Assembly: GCA_921293015.1 (NCBI GenBank)
Contig: OV121094.1
Coordinates: 4,826,764 to 4,890,763 of the forward strand
Reading direction: 5' to 3'
DNA from: Phorcus lineatus
Taxonomy: Eukaryota; Mollusca; Gastropoda; Trochida; Trochidae
DNA length: 64,000 bases
Part shown: one piece after another, positions 21,119 through 30,800 of the stretch
Position numbering within the stretch: position 1 is the stretch's first letter
How the letters are laid out: each line of letters opens with the position of its first letter
The notes under the pieces: model-generated
Seen by the model: only the letters and a program-made list of their open reading frames with translations
Database searches by the model: none
What the model was told of the DNA's origin: nothing
Translations under genes and position numbers: made by a program

Positions 21119-21969
21119 ATATTGTAATGTCTTTTTAATGTATTTAATGTAATGGCAAGTATGGTATGTTGGTAGGTTAGCTTTTAATGGTATTGTATGG
21201 TATGGTATTTATCACTATGTTATGAATTTTAACGAATGCGTGATAATATGTAGCATTACCTTTTAATGTATATTCATTGTCTCGTAGGCAGGATGTTACT
21301 TTAAATAGAATTCTATATCTCTTGGATTTGAAACATTACTAAAATAATTTTCCTTTTCTTTTTCTATAAGTGACGACTACTTATATGGATAAAAAAGAAA
21401 AACATATTTTGAAATATTTGTAATAGACAGAGTACACAAAAGGAACATCGCGTTGACTACCAATTCAATAGAAATTATCAAATTTTCATATTTTGTACAC
21501 TTTCATTTATGAGTTATTTAAGAAAGAGTTACCATAATACAACATTTGTCTTTACCCATTGTAACAAAGTTGTTCTCGAAGCCGTAAATGAGGCTTTCTC
21601 TTTACAGACAGACAATAGTTTATTAACGTCTCACTTCTGTAATTAATACATAAAATATATTTACCTTTGTACATTGAATCCGTATACAAAACCTGTACAG
21701 AACCATTCACAACAGAATTATGAGAGACAAATAATAACATTGTTTAACCATATTACAAGTCCTTTCTACGTTGTAAAATTATAAAGCAGAGTTATTTCAG
21801 AACGAATTTCCTTAATTCAACATTTATCTTTACCCACTGTAACAAAGCCTTTCTCGAAGCCATAACTTAAACTTTCCCTTCACAGTTACGTTTTCAAGTG
21901 GCTGTTAATTAGTTAGGCAAAGAATGAATGGTTTAGCCTCATGAAGTGAAGTAGTTAGAAAATAATGCT
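21119..21969. other. Intergenic, nothing recognised
   Basis: AT-rich. Two diverged short repeats (ACATTTGTCTTTACCCATTG near 21541 and ACATTTATCTTTACCCACTG near 21820) show a local duplication of about 280 bp. Confidence 0.45.
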
Positions 21970-22050
21970 TATTAATCCTCTCTAATCCACTTAACCTGGC
22001 GTCGTATCAGCGTTTTACAGACGATATTTACGTGACAGGTCTATGTTTAT
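21970..22050. promoter_or_regulatory. TAATCC / AGGTCTATGTTT module, copy 4
   Basis: ATTAATCCTCTCTAATCCAC, TTAACCTGGCG and ACGTGACAGGTCTATGTTTA, 2.4 kb upstream of HES copy 3. It has two intact TAATCC cores. No fourth HES gene lies next to it within this window. Confidence 0.6.
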
Positions 22051-22194
22051 ACTTAATAATTAAATTCAGTTCTTTTACTAAAATATACACTATTGCTGAT
22101 TGTCGGTAACTGTCCGGAGGCAATGTAGAAGGTGTCCACAATTACACCAAATGAAGTGATATTTCTATACAAAAGAAGAAAAGAAGAAGAAAAA

Positions 22195-22295
22195 TATTTT
22201 ATTTCAGTGTCACATGCTGTAATACATAGCAAAACGTATTGATTTTACAATATAGAAACAGCATCCGACTAGGTGACATATGAGACTGATGATCA
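22195..22295 (-). mobile_element. LINE 3' tail fragment
   Basis: Reverse relative of about 6880-6975 (plus-strand text GTGTCACATGCTGTAATACA and GCATCCGACTAGGTGACAT). Confidence 0.5.
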
Positions 22296-22879
22296 CTATG
22301 TTGTTAAACCGGTTGGTAATGAACTTATATGAAGAACAATCTTCAGTTTGTTATTTTAAAAGAATATCTAATACATAAACCATGAACATTTAACTTTTAC
22401 ATACACACACATATGTATATATATATATATATTCACTCAATTATACACATACTTACAAACCATTATACTTAAGGTAATACCGAAATGTTGCCATTGTGTA
22501 AATAAAGAAGTTGTACATCCATAAAATACCCTTGTTCTACTTATACTAGCAACTTATAGAAGGCCACTGAAACAATATATAAATCGTTATATAACTATAT
22601 TTCCATTTCTGACTCAGATAATCAATTTTGTAATAGTTCTGTTAGCCTTCTGGTATCGCACAACATTTCTAATAGATAAACAGAATATATACATATCCCA
22701 AATATTAAGATGAGAAAATTATCCATTGACTACTTTGTAAGCATTTTAAAGGATGTTTTCAAGGTCGAGAAAATTATAGCACGTAAAAACAATACTTCTC
22801 CATCCCACCATATCAAATGGAAAATTCTAAACACTGTTTAACAACAACGACCAATGCCTATATTTTATGAATGCTTCAT
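22296..22879. other. AT-rich intergenic DNA
   Basis: Includes a (TA)n run at about 22416-22432. No gene seen. Confidence 0.4.
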
Positions 22880-23640
22880 CATGTTCTGCAGGATCTAGAT
22901 TCTTAGTAAAAAGCTATTTAGTCCCATTTGTAGATAAGCTGGATGATTTTAACTATGAATGATTGCTATGGATACTAATAAACCCCAAACAAAGAGGTAG
23001 CATCTATTTATATGTGTGGAACCTCCCACCAATGGAAATAGTCGACTGGTTGACGGTGAAGTTTTCTTTTCTGAATTTCAGAAGTAATGTTACGTTTATC
23101 AAAGCATGGACCTTTTATATCTCTCTGGAGATTTTGATGCACGTTGTGGGTATAAAGTATAAGAGGTAACCAAGGGTGTGGATGATGTCAAAGAATGATG
23201 CTTTACATAGGAAATTATGAACAGCGTGACAAACTTTTATCCAGCAGCCGTATGAGAGAAATCTTGGCACATCTGTTATTGACGACACAGTGGCGCCATA
23301 TGAACAATTTACAATTGGTAAGTGATTTCAATGTACACAAAATGACAGAGCTGATCATTATGAACACCCTCAAGGCACCAAACCGTATACCTGACCACTT
23401 TGTAGTCACATGTAATATTGATGTTAACTTGCATCTTGAATATGAAAAACTCACAAATGAATCGACCTATCATTCAACCCAGGAACAAATACACAACATG
23501 ATATATGACATCTCAAATATTCCATCCCAGGTTTTAGTTTGTAATGATAATCTGACATTGATGAAAGCGGTTTCATACAAACAGCTGTACGGATAGAATG
23601 AGGAAATTGGTGGTAATAATTATTTAGATGTAGAGAAGGA
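22880..23640 (+). mobile_element. Degraded LINE APE-endonuclease remnant
   Basis: At 23127-23150 the plus strand encodes GDFDARCG, the catalytic motif region of apurinic-type LINE endonucleases. The open frame at 23195-23596 reads TPDHF-like (PNRIPDHFVVTCNIDVN), which fits the end of that domain (usually SDHxPV). Frames change and stops occur between the two, so it is a dead copy. A tRNA-derived SINE is inserted just after it. Confidence 0.5.
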
Positions 23641-23652
23641 ACATATCAACAA

Positions 23653-23960
23653 GGGGCGGGATAGCGCAGTGGTTAGCGCGTTCGGCTTCGGATCAGGAGG
23701 TCCGTGGTTCGAATCCCGCCAGGGGCTCGGCAACTTTGTCTGCAGTAGAGAACTGTTCTACACGCAGTCAGGTTTGGGTGCAATGCTACACTGAAATTCA
23801 GCGCAGTACCACCCATGGTTTGTTAGTTCCAGCCGATGCTCGCAGGTTTCACCGCAATGCATAGCCACAATAGTGTTGCGGGCTTTCTCCCTGCAATAAG
23901 TGGTATAATATAAGTGAAATAATCTTGAAAGCGGCGTTAAACCCCAACTCACCTCACCTC
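23653..23960 (+). mobile_element. tRNA-derived SINE with 12-bp target duplication
   Basis: 308 bp. The tRNA-like head has an A box TAGCGCAGTGG (23662-23672) and a B box GGTTCGAATCC (23706-23716), so it carries an internal RNA polymerase III promoter. The body ends AGCGGCGTTAAACCCCAACT plus CACCT repeats, a tail seen widely in molluscs. It is flanked by a perfect duplication ACATATCAACAA (23641-23652 and 23961-23972), showing LINE-mediated insertion that is not very old. Confidence 0.9.
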
Positions 23961-24368
23961 ACATATCAACAAATTGACATAAATGGAATGTTTGACAAAT
24001 TAATTGGAGTAGTGCAAGAAGAAATGGCAACTCTACCTCACAAACATGTCACACACAACCCTTAAAGAAAGAGTAATAAGGCTTTCTTGTGGGATGAATC
24101 AGAAACATTACGGGTCAAAAGCAAAAGTAGTTAAAAGTTAAAATTCACGGAAATAAGGAAATGTTAGATTATTGTGTTTGGATTAATAGTGTTCATTTCT
24201 ACATACATACATACACATATACATAGTTACATTTCGTTCATACACAAATATGTGATAAATAGTTCTTGTGGATGTCTACAGTAATTTGCCAGTATCCGAA
24301 TAACTTATTCCACTCACCATATATCCAACAATGTCATATACCCTACAATGCACTATATTATCATATTC

Positions 24369-24956
24369 TTAAAGTCATAGTCTCATTTTTGTAAGGCAAG
24401 TAAACTGAACTAATTATTCTTCACGAACAAAATCTGATCACTAACACAAATATTTCCTGTCGCATTTTCGCAAAGATTTTCATTTTTATGCCCGTTTTAC
24501 AGTTTTGGATGAAGCAGCTCATTGGCGTATGCCGTTTCAGACCGATGAGGTACCGAATCAAGTGCAATCCCATCGCGAGTACGAAACACCGGAAATCTAG
24601 TCATGGCAGCGCCGATACTTATGACAGACGCATTCTTTACTGAGTTTACCACCTTTTTGTTATTTCTATATTTGAAAAAGCGTAAGCTATTAGCTATTTT
24701 CATTGGATATTCAGCTGGGAAATTTTATGTGTTCATCGTCAAGGCCTTAGCGAAATGACGTGGTAAGGACTAACGCTCGCCAAAAACATAATATTCGGGT
24801 AGGGTAGGGTAGTTTGAACTTCATTATTGAGGGCTAGAATGCCTGCAGAGTTCTGAAAATTGTTGCAAACGTCAGGGGAAAGATTTCTGTGAGTGGTGAA
24901 CTATTTGTCCGGCATTTATTACAATTTGCCTTGCAAAAATGAGACTATGACTTTAA
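24369..24956. mobile_element. TTAA-flanked MITE, copy 1
   Basis: 588 bp including TTAA at both ends. Terminal inverted repeats of about 27 bp start AGTCATAGTCTCATTTTTG. A second copy at 34336-34921 is nearly identical and also lies between TTAA sites, which points to a piggyBac-type non-autonomous element (a TA target cannot be fully excluded). An open frame of 68-99 codons on the minus strand lies in both copies, but no function is recognised. Confidence 0.8.
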
Positions 24957-25019
24957 TGCACCAGGTAATTATGGGGGTAGGGGGCGCCATCTTGGTAAAC
25001 TTCTAACATGTGACCTATG

Positions 25020-25861
25020 GGCTTGCCCTCATTTCGCCTACACATCATATCGCCTACACCTGAAAAAACCCTCATTTTGCCTACACTAAGTGCAAAGGGT
25101 CACTTCCTCACCCCTATTGTGAATGGTACAGTCCATGACAGCCATGAGCTGGAGTAGCGTCCAATCAGTGGTATAATCTACCCGTGAGTATGTTTTGACT
25201 GTTTATACAGGATTACTGTAATAATCTACTTTGAATCTTTTCCTTGTACTGTTGTTTGTATAAAGTATTTAAATGTATATCCAAGCAATTGCTATTTTTC
25301 ATTGTCACTTTGATCAAGGAAATTGGTTAACAGAACATTGTTAACAGGATCATCTCATCTCAATTATGAAATGGCTATATATTTCACCGGTCCACGCTCC
25401 AACAACCATCTAGAAGGTTTCCACAACGGACTAAAGAAGAGAATGCCGAGAGCTCATCCCAACATCTTCCAGTTTGTGAAAGAACTCAAGAAGATCGAGA
25501 CAAAAGACAGAAGATCCAGAAGACAGATTGGACTAGGCGCTGCCGTGAGACCACGTGCTCGTGTTGATCGAGACCGAGATACCAGGATCGAGAGACTCAA
25601 GCGCCAGCTCAGCGATGGCAGGAGATCTGTGATGCAGTTCCTGGATGCTGTTGGACATTTGATTAAACTGCAGTAATGTTGCCAAAATTGTCCAGTGCTA
25701 AAGTGCCCAGTGCTTTCAAGTGTAGTGCTTTGTTTTGTAAAGTTTGACTGATGTATCAAAATGTATATACATGTATCATACTTAACTGGCCATCTTGGTG
25801 GCATGCAAAATAAAATATCACACTCCACACTTATGAGGTGTAGGCGAAATGAGGACAGGCC
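25020..25861 (+). mobile_element. Deleted MULE transposon with TIRs and 8-bp target duplication
   Basis: 842 bp. The 24-bp terminal inverted repeats at 25020-25043 and 25838-25861 (both containing CCTCATTTCGCCTACAC) match at 22 of 24 positions, and GACCTATG is duplicated outside them (25012-25019 and 25862-25869). The inner frame at 25323-25676 encodes only the transposase C-terminus: FTGPRSNNHLEGFHNGLKKR, then a long Arg/Asp-rich helix. This is the same domain as at 2307-2711. Most of the transposase is deleted, so the copy is non-autonomous. MULEs normally make 8-10-bp duplications, in agreement. Confidence 0.88.
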
Positions 25862-25869
25862 GACCTATG

Positions 25870-26480
25870 ACCTTTGAGGTCATCTGACCGGCAGCTGGTA
25901 GGCGGGAACTGACCCGCAATCAAAATGTCAATCGATAACTTGAATTAAAGACCCGTGTTATGTCGTCTGTAAATTAGTTGACTGAAAATAATCTGAAAAT
26001 TTAACACCTGAGGTTTTCTTTATTTGTGAACAACTTTACACCTGAAGACGATAAAAACATTTGACCTTTGTAAAATCAGCAACTATGCATTGGAACGTTT
26101 ATAGTTTCTATTGATCCTTACACCATAGACATATTTTGGTGATAAAAAGTTAAATTTGAAGTTACTGAATACAGATGATAGTTTACAAAGACAATTTTGA
26201 CGTCGACATGGTGACTTTAAAATTATCAAGTACATTTTACATGTTCGTTTAATAATTATCACCACCAATTTTCTCATACTATTCATGCAGATGTTTGTAT
26301 GAAACCACTTTTTGTGCAGATATTTGTAAAATAACAAGCAGACAGCTGCGGAGTCGGCTTTATACCCACCAAGATGCGTAAGTGTGGAATGTGTTTAACA
26401 AGAGCTACATTTTCTCCAGAACCCTCAATAACTCATATTGTCAGTTGAAAAATTTCCTTAGCAGATCATCGGTAATACCT
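25870..26480. other. Intergenic, nothing recognised
   Basis: AT-rich DNA without ORF or repeat that I can name. Confidence 0.4.
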
Positions 26481-26509
26481 ATATCCTTCAGATGATTGTT
26501 TATGAACAT

Positions 26510-26950
26510 TAGGTTTAAAGGTTTAAAAGGAAACAGAACAAAAGGTCAAAAACCCAAAAGGCAACACTGTAAATTCGGAGACGAAATTCGTGATGTTTCA
26601 AAAGTAAAAAGTTAGAATAAGCCCCAAAAGGCACCCCTACACATGAAATTGTACCACCAGACAGTTTCAATAAGGGTTTTGAGTTCTGGGCTGGAAATGA
26701 AATTTTAATTTGCATTGAAAGGGCCAAAAATAAAAGTAGGAAGAAATTGAAAAAAAACACAATGCACATGATGATTGCTCCACACGCCAAGTTTCATTGA
26801 GATAGGTTTATGGCTTTTGACCTCTGGTTCGGAAACGAAATTCTTAGTTGCTTTTCCATGGAAAAGGTCACAAATAAAAGTAGGAAGACATTGAAACCCC
26901 AAAGAGTAACGCATCACACGTTGGTTGTTCCAGATTCCAAATGTCTGTTA
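26510..26950. repeat. Degenerate tandem repeat of about 144 bp
   Basis: The phrase AATAAAAGTAGGAAGA occurs twice, 144 bp apart (26729 and 26873), with similar surroundings (GGCCAAAAATAAAAG and GGTCACAAATAAAAG), and a weaker third unit lies upstream. Non-coding; the 70-91-codon frames on the minus strand are by-products. Confidence 0.5.
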
Positions 26951-27450
26951 GCTAGGCACTAATGTTTTCGGGAGCATTTATACTACAATTTGAATAGACA
27001 CTTTACCGTTTACAAGCAAGGTAACAAACGCATTTTGAAATCAATTTCTTATAATTCTACATTTAAGGGTTTTTATAATTTCTTATTAAATTTGAAATTT
27101 CAGCTGAGCAAAAACAAATGACAGCAAAAAAAAAGAAAGATCTGAATTCATTGTAAAAGGCCTAAGCGTAAGCCACATTAACGCCGCTTCACTCATATAT
27201 GAGAGAACATTAACACAAAGGAGTTCTTAGAAAAATAATACCAAAGCATTCAATAATTTTGTTAAGAAACTGTTTCAATAAATGTTTTTCATTCAATTAC
27301 GAATATTTAGTCTGATCAAAATACTTTGTAAACCATGTAAGGATAGTTTCATAACTGCTCAATGATATATTGACAGTCCTTGTGTTCACATGACTTTGTT
27401 TCGTCCAATCAGAAGGCATCATTTTGTGTTACCTCCAAACTACGGCGAAT
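26951..27450. other. Intergenic, host flank of the LTR element
   Basis: No gene or repeat seen. Confidence 0.4.
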
Positions 27451-27455
27451 ATACT

Positions 27456-27797
27456 TGTCATGTCATGCACTGACATTAATGATTTTATGTTACTTCAAAG
27501 CAGAGTTGTTTCCCTTAGACCACTGTGCTAAACTTTGTAAACTTTTTTAATGGTTATTCAAGTAGATTTTGTTATCTCCCTTTGTTTTACCTCGTGTTAG
27601 CGCATCGGCCATAAAGTCGCTCGCGACAAGTGTCGCAATTCATTTATTGTCAATTTCCCAGCATAATGCCTCCACCAAGACTTTTTACCACATCAAGGGA
27701 TTTCCTCATCATGTTGATCGTACATTATGGTACAATAAAGGAACCCCAGGTTATACTAACTGTTGAAGACTCTTTTTTCTAGTCGGAGAACAGTATA
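27456..27797 (+). repeat. Left LTR of the BEL/Pao element
   Basis: 342 bp, beginning TGTCATGTCATGCACTGACA and ending GAGAACAGTATA. It contains AATAAAGGAACC about 60 bp before its end, a plausible poly(A) signal. Confidence 0.95.
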
Positions 27798-27807
27798 GTA
27801 AAAAGTC

Positions 27808-30800
27808 TTGTACAGGAATATGCAAAGAAATCTACGTCAAAGAAAAATGACCGAAAAGGGGCAAGAATATTATGAAAATGAAGTTTGTAATTATTACAGG
27901 AAATTTACCTCAATTAAGAAGAAAATTGAACAGTGTTTCATTGAAGCCGAAGATGCTCAAAAACTTAATAACTTTGAACTTTTAAGGCAACTGAAAGATC
28001 AAATAGAAAGTGACTTGCATACTTACCTTTCTATCTCTAAAACATTTGAGGATTACCTGATGAGATGTGGTACACAGGAAAGTTCACTAGAACTCTCATC
28101 TCATGTTATGATCACCAATTCTCTGACTGATAGGGTCAGCAATGCCTTAAACAGTTTTATGTTTGTAAAGACTGAACATGTTGAAGCTGATGTACATGTG
28201 TCAGCAAATCCCGAAGGTTCCATTTGTTCCGAAAGAAGCAGACGTTCACGTCGTTCTCGTTGTAGTTCAACCAGCTCAAGTATTATCCTTGCTAAGAGTA
28301 GAGCAAAGGCAGAAGCTGCTCGAACCCGTTTACAATTTGCTGAAAAGGAATCACTGTTGAAACTTAAACAGGCAGAATGTGCTGTAGACTTAGACTTACT
28401 TACACACAAGAAGGAGTTAGCTGTAGCTGAAGCAGAACTTTCTGTCGTACAAGAAGAAATTTGTGAGCAGACACTGTCTGTCGGTGATCATGATGTTACC
28501 AAGGTTACAGAGGATATAGTCATCCACGAACCCGAGGATGTGATTTCCCCTAAGCCAAGCCTTAAGACAGTTACTGAACAAAGACAATCATTAAGTGAAA
28601 CATTCACTACTCCAGCTCATGAAAATCATGAAACCTTTAAATCTAAGAACTTGAATCATGCACTCCCATTTAATGTGAACGCTCCTGAATTCATCCCAGC
28701 TCAACAACGTGCGACACAAGTGTCGGATCTGACAGGTTATCTCTTGAAAAGGGATCTTTTGAATCTCAGACTAACTAAATTCAATGACAATCCTGCAGAA
28801 TATCAAGTTTGGAAAACAAGCTTCAAGAACATAAGTAGTGAACTTAACCTGTCTCCATCTGAAGAAATTGAATTGCTGGTTAGGTGGTTGGGCACAGAAT
28901 CCGGAAGGTATGCAAACAGTATCAGATCATCTAATGCACATGACCAAGTCATGGGTCTCAAACGAATATGGAATCGACTGGATGAGCGCTATGGCAGTCC
29001 AGAAGCTGTCGAAGCAACAGTTAAAAGGAAGCTCTTCAAGTTTGAAAAAATCACTAGTCAAAACTTTCAGAAACTGTATGATTTGTGTGATATCTTATGT
29101 GAAATAGAATATCTGAAAGAAAATGAACACTTAAAGGCTGTACTTGCATATTTTGATTCGTCAATTGGAATCAATCCTATTTTACAGAAGCTACCCCACT
29201 TCATTCAAGGAAAATGGACTGACAGGGCATCACAGTTCAAGAGATTGAACAAAGTTTCATTTCCTCCCTTCACCTTCTTTGTGCAGTTTATTCAGGACAT
29301 TACCTCCACCTTAAATGACCCAAGTTTCAAGTTTGAAGGCCAAGATAAAGTCAACCTTCAGAAAGACTTCAGGTTCAGACCTCCAGTTTCAGTGAAAAAG
29401 ACCGAAGTTGAACAAAATGAACACTCTTACGTCAATCATGCTGAGTCACAGTCCAAAGAGATACCGTATTGTCCTCTTCATAAGGCGCACCACACACTGG
29501 GAAAGTGTCGCACCTTCAGGGCTCTTCCATATGATGAAAAGAAACAGTTTCTCTCTAAGCACCATGTGTGCTTCAGATGTTGTGAATCCGACAAGCACTC
29601 AGCTAAAGATTGTGACAAACTTGTAAAGTGTGATGAGTGTGGAAGTAATAGACATTGTACTGCATTACATATTTCCTGGCCAAAAACCCCTCAGACTTCA
29701 GCTCCTCACGGCGGGGAGCCTCAGGTGAAGGTAGCCTCCAAATGCTCACAAGTTTGTGGTGATAAATTTGAAGGGAAATCATGTGCTAAAACAATATTAA
29801 CTAAGATCTACCTTCAAGGACATGACAAAAATCCAGTTAACGCTTATGTGATTATTGATGACCAAAGCAATAGAACTCTAGCTAAACCAGAGTTATTTGA
29901 CAGGTTAGGCTTGACATGTCAGACTCTAAGTTACCTTCTATCCTCATGTAATGGAAGCATGACAACCTATGGAAGACAAGCTTCGGGATTAGTGATAGAG
30001 TCTATGGACGGTCAGACAAGTTTTCAACTTCCTCCTGTTCTGGAATGTGAATATATTCCTGATGTGAGAGACGAGATACCATCACCAGATGTTGTTGCAC
30101 ATCATTCTCATTTAAAACATCTCTCAGACCACTTTCCTCCTGTAGACAAGAATGCTCCAATTCTTCTCCTTATAGGCAGAGACCTCCCAGAAGCTCATCA
30201 TGTCCTCAAACAGTGCACAGGACCATGGGGTTCTCCATTTGCTCAGCGTCTTCCCTTGGGATGGGTCGTGATAGGGGATGTTTGTTTGGGAAAGATACAT
30301 TCAACTCGGACTGTAACTGTGAATAAGACATCTGTTTTGACAAACAGTCGTCCTACGTGCCTGAAGCCATGTCAGAACAATTTCAAGGTGGAAAAAGAGA
30401 TCATGGAAGATGATACCCTCATTCATGACACTATCGGGGACACAGTTTTTCAAAGGACCAAGGACGACAACAAGGTTGGACAGTCTACCGAGGATCGAAT
30501 GTTTCTCGAGATGATGAATGCTGAAATGAAGAAGGGTGAAAATGGAAACTGGACAGCTCCATTACCATTCAAATCCAGTAGAACCAGATTACCTAATAAC
30601 AGGTCTCAAGCTGTTAAGAGAGCCAATCTCCTTGATAGAAATCTAAAGAAAAATCCTCAGAAATTAATTGATTTTGTGGATTTCATGGGTGACATATTGG
30701 ATAAAGGACATGCAGAGAAGGCGCCACCTATTCAATCTGATGAAGAATGTTGGTACCTCCCACTATTCGGAGTGTACCACCCAAAGAAACCTAACCAACT

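Noticed and set aside
27569-27766. 65-codon frame in the LTR, repeated at 34013-34210
   Set aside because: Lies wholly within the LTRs, which explains the exact repetition; no known product.
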